Shown one piece after another: positions 6,680 to 15,376 of a stretch of DNA of 41,749 nt. The DNA comes from UMGS1889 sp900556055 (lineage in GTDB: Bacteria > Bacillota > Clostridia > Oscillospirales > Ruminococcaceae): assembly GCA_902463265.1 (NCBI GenBank), contig CABQEV010000018.1:1-41749 (forward strand), written 5' to 3'. The position numbers were made by a program, and so were the translations under genes. Position 1 is the first letter of the stretch, and every line of letters starts with the position of its first letter. The notes under the pieces are model-generated. The model saw only the letters and a list, made by a program, of their open reading frames with translations, made no database searches and had not been told where the DNA came from.

Positions 6680-6710
6680 TGCGTGGAGCTTGTGACGGGA
6701 CTCGAACCTG
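6665..6710. repeat. Right attachment site (attR)
   Basis: 6665-6702 is identical to 73-110, and 6704-6710 to 112-118. It covers the 3' part of the intact tRNA-Thr, so the gene is rebuilt after integration. The integrase ends 65 bp away. Confidence 0.85.
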
Positions 6711-6759
6711 CGACCTGCTCATTACGAATGAGCTGCACTACCAACTGTGCTACACAAGC
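6684..6759 (-). tRNA. tRNA-Thr (anticodon CGU)
   Basis: A 76-nt cloverleaf. The acceptor GCTTGTG pairs with CACAAGC, followed by discriminator T and encoded CCA. The D arm is GCAC/GTGC. The anticodon stem GCTCA/TGAGC holds loop TTCGTAA, giving anticodon CGT, which reads ACG (Thr). The T loop is TTCGAGT. The T stem has one A-C mismatch, also present in the attL copy. Its 3' end is the integration target. Confidence 0.92.
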
Positions 6760-6839
6760 ATATAAGCGGAACAATACCGCTTATATATTATACTACACCT
6801 TAATGCAAATGTCAAGAAAAAGTTTTATAATAAAAAACA

Positions 6840-6957
6840 TTAGGAAAAAGCTGAATAATGCGAAGCATTCGTTTCGCCGTTTTGAGCAACGCTCGAAAAT
6901 ACGTCACTGAGAGGGTTGTGAAAAACGGCAGAAACGATTTATTCAGCGTTTCCTTAG
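6840..6957. repeat. MITE-like repeat, copy 1
   Basis: 118 bp identical to 18843-18960. The ends form imperfect inverted repeats (about 15 of 19 positions, sharing GCTGAATAA). The interior is also foldable (CGTTTCGCCGTTTT... against ...AAAACGGCAGAAACG). It has no coding capacity. Perfect identity of copies 12 kb apart suggests recent spread, probably by a transposase elsewhere in the genome. Confidence 0.75.
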
Positions 6958-7030
6958 AATTATGGAGAAGAAATCGCCGTAAAAGCTTTGATATATGCGG
7001 TTTTGCGGCGAGAGATCCCCATAATTCAAT
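6957..7030. repeat. Second palindrome attached to MITE copy 1
   Basis: GAATTATGG at one end is inverted at the other as CCATAATTC, with CGCCG/CGGCG arms inside. It abuts the 118-bp repeat and ends about 13 bp before the stop of the membrane HTH gene. The first 18 bases (6957-6974) recur exactly at 20274-20291 in a gene leader. It may be a separate small element, or a terminator of the leftward gene, though no clear T-run follows. Confidence 0.45.
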
Positions 7031-7042
7031 GTGTTTTTAGTA

Positions 7043-7462
7043 TTACTCGCCTGCGGCTGCGGTTTCTGCGTTACGGCTGTTGACCTTTGCATAGAACCAG
7101 TCGTCCAGCGCTTCCTTTGATATTGAATATCCGCCTGTGCTGTTCTGGATATACTCTGTGATCTCGCCGCTCTTTATAAGGTTCACTACCTCTGTCGAGC
7201 TTGAAAGATTGAGATATTCAGCCGCTTCGGTATCCGTGAGATATGTTCTCTGCGTTGTTCCCGTAACATTTATGCTCGATGGGACAGACATCGTTGATGC
7301 AAACTGAGTCTGCGTGATTGTATTGTTGAGCTTAGTCAGCTTTCCAGCGATATTTCCCGATGCGATTATAAGGCACACGCCGATTATCACCGAGCCTGTG
7401 ATGGTCGGGCTGATGAGTGCAGGCCTGCTCTGCGGTCTGGATGCCGGTCTTTTCTGATCCAT
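7043..7462 (-). CDS. Membrane-anchored protein with excisionase-type HTH domain
   Basis: 139 aa, starting at the ATG at 7462, which has GGAGGA nine bases upstream. The reading frame continues further upstream into addA sequence but lacks a start signal there. One membrane segment lies at about 22-40 (ITGSVIIGVCLIIASGNIAG). The C-terminal half (about 75-128) is a helix-turn-helix like those of the excisionase/MerR group (LTDTEAAEYLNLSSSTEVVN). It follows addA after a 19-bp gap and is probably the last gene of that transcript. Function unknown. A membrane-tethered substrate-binding domain is as likely as a regulator. Confidence 0.65.
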   Translation of the reverse strand: MDQKRPASRPQSRPALISPTITGSVIIGVCLIIASGNIAGKLTKLNNTITQTQFASTMSVPSSINVTGTTQRTYLTDTEAAEYLNLSSSTEVVNLIKSGEITEYIQNSTGGYSISKEALDDWFYAKVNSRNAETAAAGE

Positions 7463-7481
7463 TTTACATTCCTCCGTCCTG

Positions 7482-10400
7482 TCATATCGGGCATGGTATC
7501 GCTTTTGAAAGCCCGAATGAATAAATATACGCTTCCTTGACGGGAACGCCGCAGATAAGTCCAAGCGCCTTTGCATAAAGCTTCAGCTGGAGTCCGTAGC
7601 GGCCCTTTAAAATATCATCGGTGACGTGCCTGTCGGTCTTATAGTCGATAAGCACAGCTCCGTCATCTTCAAAAAATACTGCGTCGGCGATGCCCTGAAG
7701 CATGCCTCTTGTATGATTATACACTTTTCCCAGCTCATCGTCAAGAGATAAATCGGAAATTTCAACAAGAAATTTCTTCTCACGCTCGGTCTTCTTTGAA
7801 TTTTTCATGCGGATATAAAGCGGCGAACGGAAAAATTCCATGAGCTTTCTTCTGTCGAGCCGCTCCGCTTCGTCCTCGGTGATATGTCCGTGATCGCAGA
7901 CATCGAGTATCGCCGATTCTATGTCGCTTTCTGCGGACTCAAAATCTGCGTACTGCATAAAGGTATGCGTTGCTGTTCCCAGTTCGGCGGCGGTTATGTC
8001 ATGCGGCGAATCGGGCAGATCAAATATATTCGGCGAAATAACGACCTGCTCCGTGCTTTTTGCGATCTCGGTAACTGTCAGCTTTGCCGCAAGCTTCGAC
8101 TCCTCCGCATCATAATCCGCACTGCACATTTTTTCGAGATCTCTTACGATATTTTCATCGGGAGATGCCGTTTCGGATATGATATCTTCGGCTTTTCCGA
8201 CAGCTTCGGACATCTCTGCCAGCTTATCGCAGTCCACGACCGCAAACAGCGACGGAGATATTTCCTCCCCGTAAAACGCCTTCATATCCGGGTGATCGCA
8301 CAGACCGCCGAGTATCCAGTCGATGCAGCGGCCGCTCTCTGCGATATCGTCCTCGGCAAATGCGCCCTCCGCAAGGCTGTCAAGCAGCCGATCAAGCTTT
8401 TCTCTGTCGGGCAGCGTGATAAAAAGCTTCTCCTTCGCCCTCGTCAGCGCAACATACAGCAGGCGCATCTCCTCGCCCGCAAGCTCTCTGCGCTTGGCTT
8501 CACGCATGACCGTGTACGGCACCGACGGATAATTCACCAGCTTTTCCCTGTCCTGTATCCTGAACGAAACACCGAATTCACGGTTCATTATCATAGGCTT
8601 GTTCAGGTCGGACATATTGAACTGCCCGAAGGTTCCGCAGAGGAAAACGAACGGGAACTCCAGTCCCTTTGACTTGTGGATCGTTTTGATCTGCACGGCA
8701 TCGTCCGAGGCGGAAACGGTCGAGGCTCTCGGGAGATCCTTTTTCTTTGTCCGCAGATCGTCGATATACCGCAGAAATCCGTTCAGTCCGCCGTTTGATG
8801 AGGCTTCGTATTTCTTTACATATTCCGTCAGCAGGCGCAGGTTCGCACATTTCTGCTCGCCGTCGCCCGATGCCTGCATTACGGACATGAACACAGTGCT
8901 GTTGTAGATATGCATAACAAGCTCCCACACGCCCGCACCCGACGCATATTCACGCAGACTGCTTATCATCTCCGAAAATGCCGAAAGCTTGCGGTAAAGC
9001 GCACTGCCCATATCCCCATTTTCGAGATATAACCGCACGCTCGCATAAAGCGGCATGACCTTTTTATCCTCGGTCACGGAACGCTCGAATATCCTCAGTG
9101 CCGCCGCATCATCGGCATCGAGTCCGCAGGCAGGCGACATCAGCACGGAGATCAGCGGGATATCCGAAAGCGGGTTGTCGATTATCTTCAGCATATTCAG
9201 CATGACAGCTATCTCATACGAATCGAGATACGCCGTTTTGCTCTCGCAGACAGCCTTTATCCCGCGCTTTTCAAGTGCCTGCGCAAATTGCTCCGCACCC
9301 GTTTTTGTCCGCTTCAGAACACAGAAATCCGACGCTCTGCACGGTCTGTCCGCACCGTTTTCATAGACGGGATCGCCGTTTTTCAGCATTATGCGGATCC
9401 GCTCCGCAACGATATCCGCCTCTCCCAAAAGCTCCGCTTCGCTCTCTTCGCCGCCGTATTCATCATCATTTTCGGGGATATCCTCCGCCGTATCCTCAGA
9501 CGGCTTTGTGACGAGAAATTCCGTCATTCTCGGACGGTCATTATAATCCGCACCGCAGACAAGCGCTTCTGCGCCCGTGTAGTCAAGCCCCGCCGTTTTC
9601 ACGGTCATGATGCGGCGGAATATCGTGTTTACGAAATCAACGACATCATGACTGCTTCGGAAATTTCTGTTCAGCGTAACGGAAACATTCTTATCCTCCG
9701 AGCCGTCCTCGTATTCGGTCAGCCTGTTCAGCACGTTTATAAATATCTGCGGATTTGCAAGGCGGAAGCCGTAGATAGCCTGCTTTACATCGCCCACGCA
9801 GAAAAGATCATCACCGTTTTCATGCGCAATGAGCCTGAAAAGCATATCCTGAGCATCATTCACGTCCTGATATTCGTCGATCATTATCACCTTGTAAAAT
9901 TCGGAAAGACGCTCGCACAAAGCAGAACGGCAGACCTTATCCCCGTCAGTATCGGTCAGCAGACGGACAGCAAGCTGTTCGCCGTCGGAAAAGCATACGC
10001 CGCCCTTTTCAAGCTTGATGTTCCAAAGCTCGCTCTGCACATCTCCCGCAAGCTCAAACAGCAGCGGAACAAGCTGCGAATGTGTTTCAAGCTCAAAGCG
10101 CACATCGTCCCCGGACAGCATAAGCGCCTTGAAAGCGGCGGCACATTCCTTCATTTTATCCCTGTAAAGCTTGATATTTTCCTTTTCGCTCTCGTCACAT
10201 TCATCGGCTTTTCCGAAACGGAGCGTGCCGAACTTATATCCCGAAAATGCTGACATCTCCGCACCTTGGAATGCATTTTCCCATGAAAAATCCCCGATAA
10301 GAGCGGCATTGAAAGCATCACAAGCCGACTTCACGACCGTGTATTCCTCATTCAGCATAGCATAATTTTTGCTGCCGAGCGAGCCTGCCTCGGATATCAT

Positions 10401-11090
10401 GCATTCACCGTATTCGGCGGCATGCTCCAGATGCTTCGACATCTGCCGTGCATACATAACAGAAAACGGGCTTTTGTCGGGATCGGTCTCGCTGTACACC
10501 GAAATAAAATCATCCGCCGCTTTGTCGGGAAACGGCAGAACGCTGAGAAAATCAATGACCTCACGCACAGCATTTTCAAGGGGCGCATCGCTGTCGATAC
10601 AGAAAGCATCGCAAAGCCTGCGCATATCCTCGGGGCGGTCGGAATACCACCGCTCGAAAACATTGTCCACAGCCGCACTTGTGATAAGCTCACGCTCCTG
10701 ATCGTCCATTATGCGGAAATCGGGGGAAAGACCCGTGCTGCCGACATTTTCCCTTATCAGATCGAAGCAGAAAGAGCTGATAGTGCATATCTTGGCAGAT
10801 TCGAGTTTGGAGAACTGTTCGGCGAGCCAGAGGTCATCGGGATCATTGGCGATAAGCTCGGAGAATTTTTTCATCAGACGGCGGCGCATCTGAGCGGCGG
10901 CATCGTTGGTGAAAGTAACGATTATCATGCGATCCGCAGGGATATTCTCATTTTTATCGGCAAGCTGACGAGCAAGGCGTTCGACGAGAACGGTAGTTTT
11001 GCCGCTTCCTGCGGCAGCGGAAACGAGAACCTCCCTGTCACGTATCTCGATAGCCTGTTTTTGTTTAGGAGTACAATTCAAATTTATCAC
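7482..11090 (-). CDS. addA: ATP-dependent helicase/nuclease subunit A (AddA)
   Basis: 1202 aa, the normal AddA length. UvrD-like helicase motifs are present: Walker A SAAAGSGKTT (24-33), DEYQDVN (Walker B, about 415), KTIHKSKGLEFPFVFLCG and LLYVALTRAKEKLF. The C-terminal RecB-type nuclease motif VLIDYKTDRH is intact. With AddB it processes double-strand breaks for RecA-dependent repair. The start is a GTG at 11090 with no clear ribosome binding site. A TTG three codons later (11081) is possible. addB lies upstream but is separated by 956 bp of inverted structured repeats, where the two genes normally abut. Confidence 0.93.
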   Translation of the reverse strand: MINLNCTPKQKQAIEIRDREVLVSAAAGSGKTTVLVERLARQLADKNENIPADRMIIVTFTNDAAAQMRRRLMKKFSELIANDPDDLWLAEQFSKLESAKICTISSFCFDLIRENVGSTGLSPDFRIMDDQERELITSAAVDNVFERWYSDRPEDMRRLCDAFCIDSDAPLENAVREVIDFLSVLPFPDKAADDFISVYSETDPDKSPFSVMYARQMSKHLEHAAEYGECMISEAGSLGSKNYAMLNEEYTVVKSACDAFNAALIGDFSWENAFQGAEMSAFSGYKFGTLRFGKADECDESEKENIKLYRDKMKECAAAFKALMLSGDDVRFELETHSQLVPLLFELAGDVQSELWNIKLEKGGVCFSDGEQLAVRLLTDTDGDKVCRSALCERLSEFYKVIMIDEYQDVNDAQDMLFRLIAHENGDDLFCVGDVKQAIYGFRLANPQIFINVLNRLTEYEDGSEDKNVSVTLNRNFRSSHDVVDFVNTIFRRIMTVKTAGLDYTGAEALVCGADYNDRPRMTEFLVTKPSEDTAEDIPENDDEYGGEESEAELLGEADIVAERIRIMLKNGDPVYENGADRPCRASDFCVLKRTKTGAEQFAQALEKRGIKAVCESKTAYLDSYEIAVMLNMLKIIDNPLSDIPLISVLMSPACGLDADDAAALRIFERSVTEDKKVMPLYASVRLYLENGDMGSALYRKLSAFSEMISSLREYASGAGVWELVMHIYNSTVFMSVMQASGDGEQKCANLRLLTEYVKKYEASSNGGLNGFLRYIDDLRTKKKDLPRASTVSASDDAVQIKTIHKSKGLEFPFVFLCGTFGQFNMSDLNKPMIMNREFGVSFRIQDREKLVNYPSVPYTVMREAKRRELAGEEMRLLYVALTRAKEKLFITLPDREKLDRLLDSLAEGAFAEDDIAESGRCIDWILGGLCDHPDMKAFYGEEISPSLFAVVDCDKLAEMSEAVGKAEDIISETASPDENIVRDLEKMCSADYDAEESKLAAKLTVTEIAKSTEQVVISPNIFDLPDSPHDITAAELGTATHTFMQYADFESAESDIESAILDVCDHGHITEDEAERLDRRKLMEFFRSPLYIRMKNSKKTEREKKFLVEISDLSLDDELGKVYNHTRGMLQGIADAVFFEDDGAVLIDYKTDRHVTDDILKGRYGLQLKLYAKALGLICGVPVKEAYIYSFGLSKAIPCPI

Positions 11091-11137
11091 CCGAATTAAA
11101 AAAAGTTATTACATTTAAAAAGAACGTGAATGACACA
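11091..11137. other. Leader between addA and repeat copy 1
   Basis: AT-rich sequence with no gene and no convincing promoter or ribosome binding site for addA. addA is therefore probably reached from a transcript crossing the repeats. Confidence 0.3.
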
Positions 11138-11547
11138 CAGCACCCACAGACCCGCACCCAAACTAAAAAGCGTTGGGGTCCAGCCCTTGGGCTTTGGCAA
11201 GGGCTGGTCGCCCTCGCAAGGGCGAAACTCCGCAAGCAGCAAATAAAAATTCGTTCACATAAAGAAAAGCAAAACCATAAGTCCAAACACAGAACGCACA
11301 TAGCCAAATGCATAGCACAAAGCCGCAAATAAAAAAGCCGCATGCAGACAAAACAATCAGCAGAACCGCTATCCCACACATCAAACCAAAGAACCAAAGA
11401 GCATCTATCCTGCATGCGGCGTTTTGACCGATAACATCGCCGCCAGGCGATAATGTATCGGTCAACCGTTTCGCAAGAAACGGCGGTAGGTCGCAAACTA
11501 TCCGATATCCGCAGTTCAGTTCTGAGCAAACTTCCCGATACCCGCAG
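11138..11547 (+). repeat. Structured dispersed repeat, copy 1
   Basis: About 410 bp sharing an ordered set of blocks with four other copies. The order is CAGCACCC and ACCCGCACCCAAACTAAAAAGC, hairpin CAGCCCTT/AAGGGCTG (11181-11188 with 11199-11206), hairpin CGCCCT/AGGGCG (11209-11214 with 11219-11224), CCGCATGCAG far-paired with CTGCATGCGG, a nested hairpin TTGACCGAT...ATCGGTCAA around ATCGCC/GGCGAT, and CCGTTTC/GAAACGG (11466-11472 with 11477-11483). ORFs through it are not conserved as proteins. It converges on copy 2. Confidence 0.8.
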
Positions 11548-11610
11548 TCATAGCAAACACATCAAAGCAACATAAACACACTGAAGCCGCAAATCAAGTG
11601 AAATACCCTT

Positions 11611-12031
11611 GTTCTGCGGATACCGACAGTCAAGTGACCTTCCGCCGCCTGTCGGCGGTTGACCGATGCATAGCCTCCCTGCGGTCGGCTGTTTTCGGTC
11701 AATGCGCCGCATGCAGGTTTGATGCTCTTTGTTTCTTTCTTTTGCAATGTAGGATAGCGGTTCTTCTTTTCTTTTCTGCATGCGGCTTTTTTATTTGCGG
11801 CTTTGTGTGTTCTGTGTTGTGACTGTTGGCTTTGTTTCTCTTTATGTGAGCGAATTTTTCTTTGCGGCTTGCGGAGTTTCGCTCCTGCGGGAGCGACCAG
11901 CCCTTTCCAAAGCCAAAGGGCTGGACCCCAACGCTTTTTAGTTTGGGTGAGGGTCTGTGGGTGCTGTGCGCTTGATATGTGCCAAGTGATGACCGCCAAA
12001 GCTTTGCGTTTAACAAACAAAACGCAAAGTT
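11611..12031 (-). repeat. Structured dispersed repeat, copy 2 (inverted)
   Basis: Read leftwards it has the same block order as copy 1. Three hairpins are changed on both sides: CGCTCC/GGAGCG (11880-11885 with 11890-11895) in place of CGCCCT/AGGGCG, AGCC/GGCT in place of ATCGCC/GGCGAT, and CCGCC/GGCGG (11645-11649 with 11654-11658) in place of CCGTTTC/GAAACGG. Its 5' part, AACTTTGCGTTTTGTTTG, begins about 20 bp after the addB stop. Confidence 0.8.
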
Positions 12032-12046
12032 ATTACTGCTGTTGTG

Positions 12047-15000
12047 TCAGTGCCTGTACGGCTTCGTTTCCTTCGGCGGAAAGTTTCCGCAGACCGCTTT
12101 GAATGCACAATACTGACAGTATACCCCGCCGTTTATATCCTCTTGCGGAAACGCTTCAACGTTGCCCTCATACAGCTCCTCCGCCGCATTCACAAGCGTT
12201 CTCTCCGTTTCCTCATGAAGCTCATGCATCTTATCGGCATCAGCAAGATATTTCATGCAGCTCTTTGAATATCCGCCCGATCTATTCGCTTTTATCGGGA
12301 TATACGTTCCGCTGACTACCCCGTTCTCAGGCTCTTCCATCGCTGCGATAACGTCGTCATCTTCGATAACAAAGCCCTTCATGCGGTAAAAGCTGTTCTT
12401 CAGCTTCTGACGATCCGCCGATCCGCTTTCCCTGTCAAGTCCCGGTTTTACCGCTCCCGCAGGCTGATACAGTGCCCCTGCCGGCACGTACTCGGGAAAC
12501 ATCCCCTGAAGCGGGTCGGTCAGGAAAAACAGATAAAACAGCATCTGCATATTCAGCCCGTTCAGGCTGTCGTCAAATGTGAATTTCTTATTTCCCGTTT
12601 TATAGTCGATTATTCTGAGGTATTTTCTGCTGCCGTTATCGTAGGTGTCCGCGCGGTCAACGATCCCGCTGAAGCTTATCCGTCCGCCGAACCCGTTTTT
12701 CTCAAATGCTTTTGTGTATTTCATACGCAGTTCAAACGCCGCAGGACGGAACTTTGACTGCTGTTTCTCCTGCTGAAGATGAACCGTTATTCCCCTCGCT
12801 GTATCGAATATCCTGTCATAATTTGCATTGAAGCGCATCGTTTTTCCGTAAACGCCGAACAGCTTTTTATCACGGAATTCGGCGAGATATCTGCGCAGCT
12901 CGGCATCTATCTCATCAAGCGGCATGGTCTCAAAATCACTTCTGTGCTCCGACATCAGCTCTGAAAGGCAGTAATGTACAGCCGATCCGCCTGCGCTGTA
13001 TTCAAGCGTTATCTTCTTCCGCTCGTTTATCATCATGCAGAATTTGCAGAAGTATGCGAACGGGCATTTGCTGAATGTTTCAAAGCTTGTCGGGGACATG
13101 AATATCCGTCCGCCGAAAAATTTATCCGCAAGCTCCGTACTGCTCAGCCTGTGCGGATCATGCCTTGCCGCTCTTTCAAGCGCCTTTACCGTGGGCGATG
13201 TTTCGGGATCGTCCTCAAGAAATCTCTTTATGCTGACCGACTCGGTATCCCGCCTGTCGAATGCCCTTGCATAGGTGTAGAACGCCGCTTTTTTTGTTGA
13301 CGAGAAGAAGCTGAGCGGCATTTCCGAAACGTTTTCGGGGGATATGCCGAGCATTTTCTCAGCCTGTCCCATAAGTCTTGACGGATAAAGTGCGCCGCCC
13401 TCAGGCCCTGCCATCGCACAGCTCATGTAGACACGCTCCGATGCCGCTGACAGCATTGTATAGGCGATGAATTTCTCCTCTGCCGCCTTTTCCTTCAGTC
13501 CGCCCGACAGGCCAAGACCCGCTCCGACCAGCTGTTCACGCTCATCTGCGGAGAAAAGCCCGCCCGCCTTCGGAGTCATCGGGAACACACCCTCATTTAC
13601 TCCTAGTATAAATATTACCTTCGGCGATGCAAGCCTTGCCGTTTCCGCAGGCTCGACCGTTACGCAGTCAAGCGTCCTCGGCGGAGATGCTGTTCTGAGC
13701 TTTGACGTTCCCGCAGAAAACAGCTCATAAAATTCGGGCAGCGGGAACACCGTGTCCCCCGCCGAACGTCTTACTGCGGTAATGTACTTCACAAGCATTT
13801 CAAGCGTCTGCTTATGCTCCCTTGCCCTTGCAAGTTTGTCCGCAGACGGCAGAGTGCCCTTTTCATCGGGGTTTGACAGCTCATTTATGACAAGTGCGAC
13901 ATTCTCCGCAAGCCCTGTTTCTTTCAGATATGCCGAGAAATGCAGGCACACCTCGTCAGCTGTTTTTCCCTCTGCACGGGAACGGAATCTCTCTATCGGC
14001 GTGATGACAGCCGTGCGTATCATCTCGGGTACAAAGCCTTCAAGCTCCTCGGGGGACAGCTCGGTCATATCGTCCTTATATACGAAAGGCTCTGTGAGCA
14101 TTTTTCCGTCTATACCGACAGTATAAATATAATTCTCAAACTCCGAAACTTCCTCTCTCGAAAATCCCGCAAGACCCGTTTTCAGCAGACGCAGAACATC
14201 CTCCGCAGACGGTATTTTCTTCGCCGCCAGACGCAGAGCCGAGCAGCAGTATATCGCTTCGGGACTGTTCTCCGCCGACTTAGTTCCGCTTCCGCTCATC
14301 TCGATGCCGAAACGCTCGAATGCGCCCTCAAGTGCCGCGCGGCAGCTCTCCATATTTCTCGAAACAACGGCGATATCTCCGTATCTGCATTCGCCGAGGG
14401 CGGTCAGGCGGCGTATCTCTGCGGCTGTGAAATCCGCTTCGTCATAGACATTATCGCCGCATATAAGGCGCACTTTTTCGCATTTCCCGCTGAATTTCGC
14501 AGGTCTGGGACGCATTATATTCTCGGACAAAAAGGCAGTTTCGGGATATCTGAAACGCTTTGTCCCGTCAAGATGCACAGTTTCCGCAGGCACGCCCATA
14601 TCCTCCGCCATCGACATTATACGGAGATAGGTTTCATTCGCCGTGTCGAACAGACCGAACCTCTGCGCAGGCTTTTCCTCCGCCGACACCGCCACTGTGA
14701 CGCTCTCGGCGGACATCAGCATTGCGGCTATCATTTTGTACTGGTCGCCCGTGAAGCTCTTGAATTCATCGATGAAGATGTGCCTTCCCGCAAAGCATTT
14801 GTTTTTCACCGCAGCTTCTGCGGCACGGAAAATATCGCTGTCGCCGTCCTTCAGACCGCATTCCGCAAGCGCAGATGTATATTCCGAATAGATAAGTGCG
14901 ATGTCGCTGAGCTTCGGGAAATCGCCGATCTTCCCCGAAAGGCCGAGTATCATATCGGGGGATATTCCTGCGGTCATGAACTCCTTGACCGTTTTAAGAC

Positions 15001-15364
15001 AGCTTTCGGCGAATGTTTTTGTGCCTGCCTGACGGCCGAAGCAGACAAACGCTTTTTCCGCCGAAAGCCGCATTATCGTCCTGTGCATGAGAACTGTTTT
15101 TGTGAGATCGTCGGCGCTTTTTCCGCTGCTTCCGCCGTATTTTATGAAGATATCGTTCGCTATGCGCAGAAAGCCTGCCGTTTCGATCGAATTGTACAAA
15201 GCCGCACCGAGTTTTCCGTACATCGTGCGGTCATATTCAAAAGAAAACTGCTCGGGAATGCAGGCAAGAACCGACTTCCCTGCCTCTGCGGCAGCTTTTA
15301 TACTTTCGGCGGCAAGGGTGGATTTTCCGCTTCCCGCACCGCCTGTTATCATTGTAAGTTTCAG
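12047..15364 (-). CDS. addB: ATP-dependent nuclease subunit B (AddB)
   Basis: About 1105 aa. Walker A GGAGSGKS lies near the N-terminus and the nuclease motif IIDYKTGNKKF near residue 960. Iron-sulfur cysteines are in CPFAYFCKFC and the C-terminal YCQYCAFKAVC, typical of AddB. The first ATG is at 15352, but AAGGAG (15373-15378) is 20 bases from it and eight bases from an in-frame CTG at 15362-15364. I therefore place the start at CTG, which adds LKLT before MITGG. It overlaps the end of rnz, whose stop lies within the same ribosome binding site region, so the two are one operon. Confidence 0.9.
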   Translation of the reverse strand: MKLTMITGGAGSGKSTLAAESIKAAAEAGKSVLACIPEQFSFEYDRTMYGKLGAALYNSIETAGFLRIANDIFIKYGGSSGKSADDLTKTVLMHRTIMRLSAEKAFVCFGRQAGTKTFAESCLKTVKEFMTAGISPDMILGLSGKIGDFPKLSDIALIYSEYTSALAECGLKDGDSDIFRAAEAAVKNKCFAGRHIFIDEFKSFTGDQYKMIAAMLMSAESVTVAVSAEEKPAQRFGLFDTANETYLRIMSMAEDMGVPAETVHLDGTKRFRYPETAFLSENIMRPRPAKFSGKCEKVRLICGDNVYDEADFTAAEIRRLTALGECRYGDIAVVSRNMESCRAALEGAFERFGIEMSGSGTKSAENSPEAIYCCSALRLAAKKIPSAEDVLRLLKTGLAGFSREEVSEFENYIYTVGIDGKMLTEPFVYKDDMTELSPEELEGFVPEMIRTAVITPIERFRSRAEGKTADEVCLHFSAYLKETGLAENVALVINELSNPDEKGTLPSADKLARAREHKQTLEMLVKYITAVRRSAGDTVFPLPEFYELFSAGTSKLRTASPPRTLDCVTVEPAETARLASPKVIFILGVNEGVFPMTPKAGGLFSADEREQLVGAGLGLSGGLKEKAAEEKFIAYTMLSAASERVYMSCAMAGPEGGALYPSRLMGQAEKMLGISPENVSEMPLSFFSSTKKAAFYTYARAFDRRDTESVSIKRFLEDDPETSPTVKALERAARHDPHRLSSTELADKFFGGRIFMSPTSFETFSKCPFAYFCKFCMMINERKKITLEYSAGGSAVHYCLSELMSEHRSDFETMPLDEIDAELRRYLAEFRDKKLFGVYGKTMRFNANYDRIFDTARGITVHLQQEKQQSKFRPAAFELRMKYTKAFEKNGFGGRISFSGIVDRADTYDNGSRKYLRIIDYKTGNKKFTFDDSLNGLNMQMLFYLFFLTDPLQGMFPEYVPAGALYQPAGAVKPGLDRESGSADRQKLKNSFYRMKGFVIEDDDVIAAMEEPENGVVSGTYIPIKANRSGGYSKSCMKYLADADKMHELHEETERTLVNAAEELYEGNVEAFPQEDINGGVYCQYCAFKAVCGNFPPKETKPYRH

Positions 15365-15376
15365 ATCTATCGCTCC

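Noticed and set aside
9288..10253. 321-aa open frame opposite addA
   Set aside because: Shadow of AddA, whose motifs are intact on the other strand.
11126..12020. Several 60-150 aa frames within the structured repeats (with ACGVSPLRGRPALAKAQG-like stretches)
   Set aside because: The same DNA gives similar peptides in each copy, but frames break differently and hairpin arms change in pairs, so the conserved object is the nucleic acid structure.
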